Shown here in pieces: positions 1 through 6,734 of a DNA stretch of 12,499 nucleotides. The notes beneath the pieces were generated by a model, which ran no database searches, had not been told where the DNA came from, and was given only the letters and a program-made list of their open reading frames with translations. Numbering within the stretch: the stretch's first letter is position 1; the number at the start of each line of letters is the position of its first letter. This DNA is from Streptomyces griseoluteus (GTDB taxonomy: Bacteria > Actinomycetota > Actinomycetes > Streptomycetales > Streptomycetaceae): contig JOBE01000100.1 in NCBI GenBank assembly GCA_000717735.1, forward strand, positions 1 through 12,499, given 5' to 3'. The translations under genes and the position numbers were made by a program.

Positions 1-187
1 CCGGGCTCGCGGGGCCCGGCACGCGCGCTCGCCGCGTTGTCGTCGGTCCCCAACGCTCCGCGTCGACTCCCTCCTCCGCCTTGCGATCACACGCACCAGG
101 CCCCGCTCCCTGATCCGGCCTGATCCAAAAGACAGGCCCTAGGCGGGGGGTGTCCGGGAGCGCCGAGGCCCCCCGCCCCGGGAAACA
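1..187. other. unassigned left edge, no supported gene
   Basis: I see no convincing gene here. On the minus strand an open frame runs from a GTG near position 99 to the window edge without a stop. It is only about 30 codons long, arginine-rich and lacks recognisable motifs, so it could be the start of the next minus-strand gene or chance. The stretch holds a short direct repeat, CCTGATCC at 109-116 and again at 119-126. It also holds a small inverted repeat, GGCCTG at 117-122 against CAGGCC at 133-138 with a 10-nt A-rich loop. These could belong to a promoter region or a weak terminator; nothing in the sequence decides between them. Confidence 0.3.
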
Positions 188-226
188 CCGAGGGCCCCCG
201 TCGCACACGGCGACGGGGGCCCTCGG
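188..226 (-). terminator. strong hairpin terminator after fmdB
   Basis: A perfect 17-bp inverted repeat (188-204 against 210-226) encloses a 5-nt loop. The stem is almost all G/C. It lies 30 bp beyond the stop codon of the minus-strand fmdB gene. Read in that direction the stem is followed by a short T-containing stretch (TGTTTCC). On the plus strand the flank is A-rich instead, so the hairpin is oriented for fmdB, although a perfect stem could act in both directions. Confidence 0.85.
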
Positions 227-227
227 C

Positions 228-254
228 GGAAAAGCCGGAAAAGCCGGTAAAGCG
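228..254. repeat. three tandem 9-bp repeats between fmdB stop and terminator
   Basis: GGAAAAGCC occurs at 228-236 and 237-245, followed by the degenerate copy GGTAAAGCG at 246-254. The array fills exactly the gap between the fmdB stop codon and the terminator hairpin. On the transcribed minus strand it reads as pyrimidine-rich GGCTTTTCC units. No function is evident; a slippage-generated spacer is the simplest explanation. Confidence 0.7.
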
Positions 255-255
255 G

Positions 256-597
256 TCAGGCGGCCGAGCTTCCGGTGCTCGACGAGGACGTCGAGGAGGC
301 GGAAGAGGATGCCGAAGCGGTCGACGCGGCCGGCTTGGCGTCCGACGTCGAGGACGACGAAGAGGCCGAGGACGACGGGGTCGAGGACTTCGACGCGGCC
401 GGCGAGCTGCTGGACGACGAGCCGCGGCTGTCGTTCCGGTAGAAGCCGGATCCCTTGAAGACGATGCCGACGGCCGAGAACACCTTCTTCAGGCGTCCGT
501 CGCAACTGGGGCACTCGGTCAGCGCGTCATCGGTGAACTTCTGCACCGCCTCGAGGCCTTCGCCGCACTCGGTGCACTGGTACTGGTAGGTCGGCAC
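256..597 (-). CDS. FmdB family zinc-ribbon protein with Ser-rich tail
   Basis: This 113-residue protein begins (V)PTYQYQCTECG and carries two CxxC pairs, Cys8/Cys11 and Cys29/Cys32, in the first 35 residues. That is the FmdB-type regulatory-protein zinc ribbon. It continues with the conserved VGIVFKGSGFYRNDSR stretch at about 45-60. After residue 58 the protein becomes an extreme Ser/Ala low-complexity tail ending at TGA. The GTG start at 597 is chosen because AGGAGG lies at 605-610 with a 7-nt spacing and because the family's PTYQYxC begins right there. A GTG six codons upstream (615) would lie inside the operator and has no RBS. The role of FmdB proteins is poorly defined; the name comes from a putative regulator of formamidase/acetamidase genes in Methylophilus. 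The gene has its own CIRCE-type operator and its own terminator, so it looks monocistronic and possibly stress-regulated. Confidence 0.9.
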   Translation of the reverse strand: MPTYQYQCTECGEGLEAVQKFTDDALTECPSCDGRLKKVFSAVGIVFKGSGFYRNDSRGSSSSSSPAASKSSTPSSSASSSSSTSDAKPAASTASASSSASSTSSSSTGSSAA

Positions 598-608
598 TTG
601 TCTTCCTC

Positions 609-635
609 CTGGCACTCACACTCATCGAGTGCTAA
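609..635 (-). promoter_or_regulatory. CIRCE operator (HrcA-binding site) upstream of fmdB
   Basis: On the minus strand the sequence reads TTAGCACTC, nine bases, then GAGTGCCAG. The CIRCE consensus is TTAGCACTC-N9-GAGTGCTAA. One half is 9/9, the other 7/9, and the 9-nt spacer is exact, so 16 of 18 consensus positions match. The second half overlaps the first bases of the fmdB Shine-Dalgarno sequence, and the element sits 12 bp before the GTG start. CIRCE is the binding site of the heat-shock repressor HrcA, which controls groES/groEL genes in Streptomyces. The inference is that HrcA represses fmdB. The promoter should lie in 636-668; a TATGGAT at about 642-648 (minus strand) is a possible -10, but I see no clear -35. 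Confidence 0.8.
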
Positions 636-665
636 CGACGATCCATACTGACGTATTCCGCGGGA

Positions 666-1937
666 TCAGTCCACCGCCACCGGCACGCGGTGACCGATAC
701 CACGTGCCGCGACCCGGCTGGTCTCGCGCGGCCGCAGCCGCGACCGCAGGGCCAGGAGCGTGGCGAGGGCGAGAACGGTGCCCGCCATCGGGACCAGGAA
801 TCCGGCGCTCGATCCCTGGGCGTCGGCGAGGCGCCCGGCGACCGTGACGGCCGCGGCCTGGCCGAGCGCGACGGCGCCGGTGAGCCAGGTGAAGGCCTCG
901 GTACGGGCCGAGGCCGGGATCAGGGTCTCGACGATGGTGTAGCCGGTGATGAGGGCGGGGGCGATGCACAGGCCCACGACCAGGCCCAGAGCGCCGAGGA
1001 GCAGCACCGAGTGCGCGGTCCACAGCAGGGACGCGGCGACGGTGAGGCCGGCGTATCCGAGGATCAGGCGGCGGCGGGGGCCGGTCTTCCAGGCGACGGT
1101 GCCCATGGCGATGCCCGCGAGCATGTTGCCGGCGGCGAAGACCCCGTACAGCAGGCCGTTCGCGCCGGGGTTGCCGATCTCCTCGGTGAAGGCGGTGAGG
1201 GAGACCTGCATGCCGCCGAAGACCGAGCCGATGCCCAGGAAGGCGACGATCAGGACGCGGACACCGGGGATGGAGAGCGCCGAGCGGCGGGGTTCGGCGG
1301 AGGTGGCCGAGGCGGCGCCGAACGCGGGCTGGGTGGCGCGCTGGGCGGCGAAGAAGAGTCCGCCGACGAGGGTGAGGGCGGCCTCGGTGATCAGGCCGGC
1401 GGCCGGGTGGACGCCGGTGCACAGGGCGGTGGCGAGGACGGGCCCGACGACGAACGTGAACTCGTCCGTGACGGACTCGAAGGCCGCGGCCGTCGGCATC
1501 AGCGGGGTGCCGTCCAGCTTGGCGGCCCAGCGGGCCCGGACCATCGGTCCGACCTGGGGCACGGAGGCACCGGCGGGCACGGCGGCCAGGAACAGGGCCC
1601 AGAGCGGGGCGCCGCTCAGGGCGAGCACCACGAGCAGGGAGACGGACGCGGTGTGGATCAGGACGCCGGGCACGAGGACGGCGCGCTGGCCGCAGCGGTC
1701 GGCGAGCTTGCCGCTCTGCGGCGCGAACAGCGCCATGGAGACGCCGGTGACGGCGGCGACCGCGCCGGCGCTGCCGAAGGAGCCGGTGGTGTGCTGGACG
1801 AGCAGGACGATGCCGATGGTCAGCATCGCGAAGGGCTGCCGGGCGGCGAAGCCGGGGAGCAGGAAGGACAGCGCACCGGGGGTGCGCAGAAGCTGCCCGT
1901 AGCCGGGTCGCTTGTCGTAGTTGACCGTGGACGCCAC
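666..1937 (-). CDS. MFS transporter, substrate unknown
   Basis: This 423-residue, strongly hydrophobic protein has the length and pattern of a 12-helix major facilitator permease. Hydrophobic segments recur from about residue 20 to 400. The MFS motif A in the loop after helix 2 is visible as GKLADRCGQR at 76-85. The N-terminus (MASTVNYDKRPGYGQLLRTPG) is short and cytosolic. The GTG start at 1937 is supported by AAAGG about 8 nt upstream, and the next in-frame options would cut into helix 1. The gene lies 68 bp upstream of fmdB on the same strand, but the CIRCE promoter region between them suggests fmdB can be transcribed separately. Upstream, 265 bp separate it from the antiporter gene. Nothing nearby indicates what it exports or imports; a drug- or sugar-type efflux role would be guesswork. 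Confidence 0.88.
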   Translation of the reverse strand: MASTVNYDKRPGYGQLLRTPGALSFLLPGFAARQPFAMLTIGIVLLVQHTTGSFGSAGAVAAVTGVSMALFAPQSGKLADRCGQRAVLVPGVLIHTASVSLLVVLALSGAPLWALFLAAVPAGASVPQVGPMVRARWAAKLDGTPLMPTAAAFESVTDEFTFVVGPVLATALCTGVHPAAGLITEAALTLVGGLFFAAQRATQPAFGAASATSAEPRRSALSIPGVRVLIVAFLGIGSVFGGMQVSLTAFTEEIGNPGANGLLYGVFAAGNMLAGIAMGTVAWKTGPRRRLILGYAGLTVAASLLWTAHSVLLLGALGLVVGLCIAPALITGYTIVETLIPASARTEAFTWLTGAVALGQAAAVTVAGRLADAQGSSAGFLVPMAGTVLALATLLALRSRLRPRETSRVAARGIGHRVPVAVD

Positions 1938-2079
1938 GGTCCTGGCCTTTCTGCCGCCTGGTAGCGCGCCCCGGCACGGTGGTGCGGGTGTCGCCGAGAG
2001 CTGTCCTCATGCGCGTTACTGCGGTAGATACCGGGCCGGCCCCACTGCGGAGGGGCGCCACGGCCGCCATACGGTCGCG

Positions 2080-2104
2080 CCAGCTCTGCGTCAGGCAGAG
2101 TTGG
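2080..2104. repeat. inverted repeat in the MFS gene's upstream region
   Basis: CCAGCTCTGC at 2080-2089 pairs with GCAGAGTTGG at 2095-2104 around a 5-nt loop, with one G-U pair in a plus-strand RNA. It sits about 145 bp upstream of the MFS start and about 100 bp downstream of the antiporter stop. It could be an operator or part of the antiporter's termination region. There is no T-run on the minus-strand side. Confidence 0.4.
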
Positions 2105-2131
2105 TTCGATCAGGTGTGCCTTCATGGTACA

Positions 2132-2170
2132 GGGAGGAGCGTCTTCCTGCCTGGGAAAACGCCCCCTCCC
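2132..2170 (-). terminator. candidate terminator hairpin downstream of the antiporter gene
   Basis: An imperfect hairpin can form: GGGAGG (2132-2137) with CCTCCC (2165-2170), GCGT (2139-2142) with ACGC (2159-2162), and TTCC (2144-2147) with GGAA (2154-2157), around a 6-nt loop. It begins 33 bp past the antiporter stop codon on the minus strand. No T-tract follows in that direction, which is common for Streptomyces terminators. The call rests on position and stem only. Confidence 0.4.
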
Positions 2171-2192
2171 TTGAATTAATGCCTCGGATTAA

Positions 2193-2220
2193 CCGTCTCT
2201 TCTCACGCGGACGGCTTTTT
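2193..2220. terminator. small hairpin spanning the antiporter stop, T-run on plus strand
   Basis: CCGTC (2193-2197) pairs with GACGG (2210-2214), and the antiporter stop codon lies in the 12-nt loop. On the plus strand the stem is followed by CTTTTTCT, as in an intrinsic terminator. On the minus strand the flank is only TTAAT. No plus-strand gene ends here, so it may work weakly for the antiporter transcript or simply block antisense transcription. Confidence 0.25.
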
Positions 2221-3771
2221 CTCCTGGTGGCCGTGTCGGTGGAACCCGAGCGTCGTCCCCGAGGGGCGTGAGGCCGCCGTGGCGCCGCCCGTGCCGAGCC
2301 AGCCGGCGAGCTTGCCGCCCTGCCCGACCGCGCGCAGTCGCCGTTCGGTGGCGTCCCGTACCGGGTCGGTGGCGACGACGAGGAGTTCGTCGCCGCGCCG
2401 CAGGACGGTCGTGGGGCCGGGGACGAAGCTCGCCCCCTCCCGTACGACGAGGGTGACGGCCGCCCCGGCGGGGAGGCGCAGCTCGGCGACCTCGACTCCG
2501 TGCATGCGGGACTCCTCCGGGATGGCGACGGAGAGCAGGTGGCCGCGGAGCCGTTCCAGGGGGGCGGACTCGACGCCGAGGTCGGAGGCCTCCGAGGAGT
2601 CGCCGAGCTTCAGGGCCTTCGCGAGCCAGGGAAGGGTCGGGCCCTGGACGAGGGTGTAGACGACGACGAGGACGAAGACGATGTTGAAGATCCGTTCGCT
2701 GCCCTCGATCTGCGACACCATCGGGATGGTGGCGAGGATGATGGGCACGGCGCCGCGCAGTCCCGCCCAGGACATGAGGGCCTGTTCCTGCCAGGGGATC
2801 CGGAAGGGCAGCAGGCTGACCAGGATCTCCAGGGGCCGCGCGACCACCGTCAGGACCAGGCCGATGACGACGGCGGGCCAGAAGTCGTGGACGAGCTCGT
2901 GCGGGGTGACGAGCAGGCCGAGCAGGACGAACATGCCGATCTGGGCGATCCAGCCGAGTCCCTCGGCGAAGCCGCGGTTCGCGGGCGCGTGCGGCAGCTT
3001 GGCGTTGCCGAGGATCATCGAGGCCAGGTAGACGGCGAGGAAGCCGGAGCCGTGGGCCATGGCGCCGGCGGCGTACGCGACGACGGCGATGGCCATGACG
3101 GCGATCGGGTAGAGGCCGGAGGCGGGCAGCGCGATGTGCCGGAGCCCGTAGGCGCCGAGGAAGCCGACGGTGAGGCCGACGGCGACGCCGATGGCGAGTT
3201 CGAGGGCGATCGTGCCGACGAGGACGTACCAGTGGTCGACGGGTCCCGCGGTGGAGAAGGCGACGACGAGGATGACGACGGGGGCGTCGTTGAAGCCGGA
3301 CTCGGCCTCCAGGACGCCGGTGACCCGTGAGGGCAGCGGCACCTTGCGCAGGACGGAGAAGACCGCCGCGGCGTCGGTCGAGGAGACGACGGCGCCGATG
3401 ATCAGGGCCTGTCGCCAGTCGAGGCCGACGAGGTAGTGGGCGGCGGTGGCGGTGATGCCGACGCTGACCGCGACGCCGAGGGTGGAGAGGACGACCGCGG
3501 CGGGGAGCGCCGGCTTGATCTCCTTCCACTTCGTGCCGAGGCCACCCTCGGCGAGGATCACGACAAGGGCGGCGTAGCCGATGACCTGCGTCAGTTCGGC
3601 GTTGTCGAAGGCGACGTTGCCGATGCCGTCCTGGCCTATCGCGACGCCGATGCCGAGGTAGAGGAGCAGGCTGGGGAGCCCGCTCCGGGATGAGATCCGT
3701 ACGGCCGCGACTGCGATCAGCAGCACGAGGGAGCTGATGAGCAGGAGTTCGTTGAGCTGGTGGACAGTCAG
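2203..3771 (-). CDS. potassium/proton antiporter, CPA1 family with RCK_C domain
   Basis: This 522-residue inner-membrane cation/proton exchanger would exchange K+ (or Na+) for protons in ion and pH balance. The first ~390 residues form the polytopic Na_H_Exchanger domain. They include SSTDAAAVF at about 130-138 and ESGFNDAP at about 157-164, whose Asn161-Asp162 pair is the conserved ion-site type of CPA1 exchangers. From about 408 to 480 follows a TrkA-C/RCK_C domain (LRGHLLSVAIP through GDELLVVATDP), which usually senses a ligand and gates transport. This architecture matches NhaP2/CvrA-like antiporters. The start is placed at CTG 3771 because AAGGA lies 7 nt upstream and the resulting (M)TVHQLNELLLISSLVLL completes the first membrane helix. 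The first conventional in-frame start (GTG at 3726) has no RBS and cuts that helix. The gene diverges from the penicillin acylase gene. Confidence 0.88.
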   Translation of the reverse strand: MTVHQLNELLLISSLVLLIAVAAVRISSRSGLPSLLLYLGIGVAIGQDGIGNVAFDNAELTQVIGYAALVVILAEGGLGTKWKEIKPALPAAVVLSTLGVAVSVGITATAAHYLVGLDWRQALIIGAVVSSTDAAAVFSVLRKVPLPSRVTGVLEAESGFNDAPVVILVVAFSTAGPVDHWYVLVGTIALELAIGVAVGLTVGFLGAYGLRHIALPASGLYPIAVMAIAVVAYAAGAMAHGSGFLAVYLASMILGNAKLPHAPANRGFAEGLGWIAQIGMFVLLGLLVTPHELVHDFWPAVVIGLVLTVVARPLEILVSLLPFRIPWQEQALMSWAGLRGAVPIILATIPMVSQIEGSERIFNIVFVLVVVYTLVQGPTLPWLAKALKLGDSSEASDLGVESAPLERLRGHLLSVAIPEESRMHGVEVAELRLPAGAAVTLVVREGASFVPGPTTVLRRGDELLVVATDPVRDATERRLRAVGQGGKLAGWLGTGGATAASRPSGTTLGFHRHGHQEKKPSA

Positions 3772-3778
3772 TGGCCGT

Positions 3779-3783
3779 TCCTT
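3779..3783 (-). promoter_or_regulatory. Shine-Dalgarno that decides the antiporter's CTG start
   Basis: On the minus strand AAGGA, within the purine-rich run GGGGAAGGAA, stands 7 nt before CTG at 3771. No ATG, GTG or TTG is placed suitably downstream of it in any useful frame. The in-frame GTG at 3726 is 45 nt further on and lies within pyrimidine-rich sequence. This is the main evidence that translation begins at CTG. Confidence 0.65.
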
Positions 3784-3937
3784 CCCCTCACAAGCAGCTG
3801 GATCGTTCCTCCAGCGGCCGACACTTCGTTACCTTACCTAATCTTTAACGTTTCCTTGACGCCTTCCGGCAGGGCTCTTCGCTCGCCAGTACGGTTCTCT
3901 TCCCGACACCGCGTCCGGGCCGTCCGGACGCTGCGCC

Positions 3938-3943
3938 TAAGGT
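3938..3943 (+). promoter_or_regulatory. possible -10 element for the penicillin acylase gene
   Basis: TAAGGT fits the TANNNT form of actinomycete vegetative -10 hexamers and lies 43 bp before the ATG, leaving a leader of about 35 nt. The same hexamer occurs before galU and on the minus strand before the antiporter. The expected -35 position holds only GC-rich sequence, so the assignment is tentative. Confidence 0.35.
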
Positions 3944-3986
3944 TGCTCCCGTACTCCAGGACCACCCTGCCCCTCGAAGGACAGCG

Positions 3987-6734
3987 ATGCCCTCCAACAC
4001 GACCGCGCCTCCCGCCAAGAAGAAAGGGCGGCGCGCCCGCCTGATCCTCCTCGTCCTGGTCCTCGCCCTGGTCGCGGGCGTCGGATTCGGCGGGTTCTGG
4101 GGTGTGAGCACCGTCCGGGCCTCGTTCCCGCAGACCACGGGCGAGATCCGGCTCGACAGGCTGTCCGGCGAGGTCGAGGTCAAGCGCGACGCGAACGGCG
4201 TTCCGCAGATCTACGCGGACAACGAGACGGACCTCTTCCGCGCCCAGGGCTACGTCCAGGCGCAGGACCGGTTCTACGAGATGGACGTCCGGCGGCACGT
4301 GACCGCGGGCCGCCTCTCCGAGATGTTCGGCGAGAGCCAGGTCGAGACCGACTCCTTCCTGCGCACGCTCGGCTGGCGCCGGGTCGCGCAGCAGGAGTAC
4401 GACAAGGTCCTGTCGGCCGAGACGAAGAAGTACCTCCAGGCGTACGCGGAGGGCGTCAACGCCTATCTGAAGGACCGGGCGCCCGCCGACATCTCCGTCG
4501 AGTACGCGGCCCTGGCCCTCACCAACGACTACGCGATCGAGCCGTGGACCCCGGTCGACTCGGTGGCCTGGCTCAAGGCGATGGCCTGGGACCTGCGCGG
4601 CAACATGCAGGACGAGATCGACCGCTCGCTGATGACGAGCCGGCTGAGCGCGAGCCAGATCAAGCAGCTGTACCCGGAGTACCCGTACGCGCTCCACCAG
4701 CCGATCGTCTCGAAGGGCGCGGTCGACGAGGACAGCGGGACGTTCGACCCGAAGGCCGAGGCCGGCGAGGCCGACGGCGCGACCACCGGGGAGACCCCGG
4801 GCAGCGGCCCCGGCGGCTCGGACGGTTCGGGGCAGGGGATCGAGTCCCAGCTCGGCGCGCTCTCCGAGGTCCTGGACGGCATCCCCGCCCTCCTCGGCCC
4901 GAACGGCAACGGCATCGGCTCGAACTCGTGGGTCGTCTCGGGCGACTACACGACCTCGGGCAAGCCGCTGCTCGCCAACGACCCGCACCTCGCGCCCCAG
5001 CTGCCGTCCCTCTGGTACCAGATGGGTCTGCACTGCCGCTCGGTGTCGGCCACCTGCCGCTACGACGTCTCCGGCTACACCTTCTCCGGCATGCCCGGTG
5101 TGATCATCGGTCACAACGACAAGATCGCCTGGGGCCTCACCAACCTCGGCGCCGACGTCACCGACCTCTACCTGGAGAAGATCGGCCCGGACGGCTACCT
5201 CGTCGACGGCAAGGTCAAGCCCTTCACGGTCCGCGAGGAGACCATCAAGGTCGCCGGCGGCAGCGACCGGACGATCACCGTCCGCTCCACCGAGCGCGGC
5301 CCGCTCGTCTCCGACCGCTCCTCCGAACTGGAGAAGGTCGGTCAGAAGGCCCCCGTCGGCAACTCCGCCCCCGACCGCGGCACCGGCTACGGCGTCTCCC
5401 TCCAGTGGACCGCCCTCCAGCCCGGCAGGTCGATGGACGCGATCTTCGCGCTCGACCGCGCCAAGGACTTCACCACCTTCCGGGCCGCGGCCAAGAACTT
5501 CGAGGTCCCGTCCCAGAACCTGATCTACGCCGACACCGAGGGCCACATCGGCTACCAGTCGCCCGGCAAGATCCCGCAGCGCAGCAAGGGCGACGGCGCC
5601 CTCCCGGCACCCGGCTGGGACTCCACGTACAAGTGGAAGGGCTACATCCCCTTCGAGCAGCTGCCCTACGAGTACGACCCGGAGCGCGGCTACATCGTCA
5701 CCGCCAACCAGGCCGTCATCGACCAGAAGACCTACCCCGACCTGCTCACCAAGGACTGGGGCTACGGCTCGCGCAGCCAGCGGATCAACGACCTCATCGA
5801 GTCGAAGACCAAGGACGGCGGCAAGATCTCGCCGGACGACATGCGCACCATGCAGACCGACAACCGCAGCGAGATCGCGACCCTGCTCAACCCGCTCCTG
5901 CTGAAGATCGACATCTCCGACCCGTACGTCCGCGAGGCGCAGAAGCTCCTCGAAGGCTGGGACTACACGCAGGAGCCCGACTCGGCCGCCGCCGCCTACT
6001 TCAACGCGGTCTGGCGCAACGTCCTCAAGCTCGCCTTCGGCGACAAGCTGCCCAAGGAACTGCGCGCCGAGGGCGACTGCATCAACGTCCGTCCCGCCGA
6101 CGCCACCGGCCCGGTCGACGAGCAGAACAAGCTCGTACGGGAATGCGGCCAGCGCGACCCCGACTCGGCGCAGCCGGACGGCGGCGACCGCTGGTACGAG
6201 GTGGTCCGCCCGCTCCTCAAGCAGGAGAGGAACGAGTGGTGGGTCACCCCGGGCAACCGCACCGACCAGGCCACCGAGACCCGTGACCAGCTGCTCGCCC
6301 GCGCCATGAAGGACGCCCGCTGGGAGCTGACCGCCAAGCTCGGCAAGGACGTCTCCACCTGGAGCTGGGGCCGGCTGCACCAGCTGACCCTCAAGAACCA
6401 GACCCTCGGCACCGCGGGACCCGGCGTCGTGCAGCAGTTCCTCAACCGCGGCCCGTGGAACCTGGGCGGCGGCGAGGCGGCCGTCGACGCCACCGGCTGG
6501 AACGCGGCCGGCGGCTACGAGGTGATCTGGGTGCCGTCGATGCGGATGGTGGTCAACGTCGGCGACTGGGACAAGTCCCGGTGGATCAACCTGACCGGGG
6601 CCTCCGGTCACGCCTTCCACTCGCACTACACCGACCAGACGGACGCCTGGGCCAAGGGCGATCTGTTCGACTGGGCCTACGGCAAGGCGGCGGTCGACGC
6701 GGCGACGAAGGACACGCTGGTCCTCAAGCCGTAG
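3987..6734 (+). CDS. penicillin acylase family Ntn-hydrolase, membrane-anchored
   Basis: This 915-residue amide hydrolase belongs to the family of penicillin, aculeacin and acyl-homoserine-lactone acylases. A basic N-terminus (KKKGRRAR) and one hydrophobic helix at about 19-40 act as signal or anchor, placing the enzyme outside the membrane. The alpha-chain region begins near residue 50 with family motifs such as RDANGVPQIYA. A Gly/Glu-rich segment at about 245-285 looks like the spacer excised on maturation. The catalytic nucleophile of the beta chain is Ser312 in GSNSW; self-cleavage is expected between Gly311 and Ser312. His334 in NDPHL sits 22 residues later, matching the conserved beta-His23. 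A conserved NQ pair follows in IVTANQAV. The ATG has a good RBS (GAAGGA, 5 nt spacing). The substrate cannot be told from sequence; cell-wall-related or quorum-signal amides are possible. Its last 11 bp overlap the convergent cyclo-ligase gene. Confidence 0.93.
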   Translation: MPSNTTAPPAKKKGRRARLILLVLVLALVAGVGFGGFWGVSTVRASFPQTTGEIRLDRLSGEVEVKRDANGVPQIYADNETDLFRAQGYVQAQDRFYEMDVRRHVTAGRLSEMFGESQVETDSFLRTLGWRRVAQQEYDKVLSAETKKYLQAYAEGVNAYLKDRAPADISVEYAALALTNDYAIEPWTPVDSVAWLKAMAWDLRGNMQDEIDRSLMTSRLSASQIKQLYPEYPYALHQPIVSKGAVDEDSGTFDPKAEAGEADGATTGETPGSGPGGSDGSGQGIESQLGALSEVLDGIPALLGPNGNGIGSNSWVVSGDYTTSGKPLLANDPHLAPQLPSLWYQMGLHCRSVSATCRYDVSGYTFSGMPGVIIGHNDKIAWGLTNLGADVTDLYLEKIGPDGYLVDGKVKPFTVREETIKVAGGSDRTITVRSTERGPLVSDRSSELEKVGQKAPVGNSAPDRGTGYGVSLQWTALQPGRSMDAIFALDRAKDFTTFRAAAKNFEVPSQNLIYADTEGHIGYQSPGKIPQRSKGDGALPAPGWDSTYKWKGYIPFEQLPYEYDPERGYIVTANQAVIDQKTYPDLLTKDWGYGSRSQRINDLIESKTKDGGKISPDDMRTMQTDNRSEIATLLNPLLLKIDISDPYVREAQKLLEGWDYTQEPDSAAAAYFNAVWRNVLKLAFGDKLPKELRAEGDCINVRPADATGPVDEQNKLVRECGQRDPDSAQPDGGDRWYEVVRPLLKQERNEWWVTPGNRTDQATETRDQLLARAMKDARWELTAKLGKDVSTWSWGRLHQLTLKNQTLGTAGPGVVQQFLNRGPWNLGGGEAAVDATGWNAAGGYEVIWVPSMRMVVNVGDWDKSRWINLTGASGHAFHSHYTDQTDAWAKGDLFDWAYGKAAVDAATKDTLVLKP

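Larger units (their letters stand above)
3772..3986. promoter_or_regulatory. divergent intergenic region, antiporter / penicillin acylase
   Basis: This 215-bp spacer separates two divergent genes and must carry both promoters. An AT-rich core at 3827-3851 is flanked by CGTTA (3827-3831) and TAACG (3846-3850). On the minus strand it contains TAAGGT (3836 down to 3831), a plausible -10 hexamer for the antiporter about 60 bp from its start. I could not find a good -35 partner for either gene. Confidence 0.45.

Noticed and set aside
150..458. Plus-strand ORF across the terminator and fmdB
   Set aside because: It reads through the terminator stem and is antisense to the zinc-ribbon gene; Arg-rich composition is typical of a shadow frame.
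622..2070. Arg/Pro-rich minus-strand frame over the MFS gene, and matching plus-strand frames
   Set aside because: Out-of-frame shadows of the MFS gene: no hydrophobic pattern, no RBS, no motif.
3827..3850. Possible iron box (DmdR/IdeR) in the divergent spacer
   Set aside because: One half resembles TTAGGTTAGG, but the other half of the dyad does not match; about 9 of 19 positions agree, not enough to call.
3834..6626. A 930-codon minus-strand open frame opposite the penicillin acylase gene
   Set aside because: Its residues are a monotonous Val/Gly/Leu/Asp/Arg mix expected from the complement of GC-rich codons; the plus-strand frame has clear family motifs and a catalytic Ser/His set.
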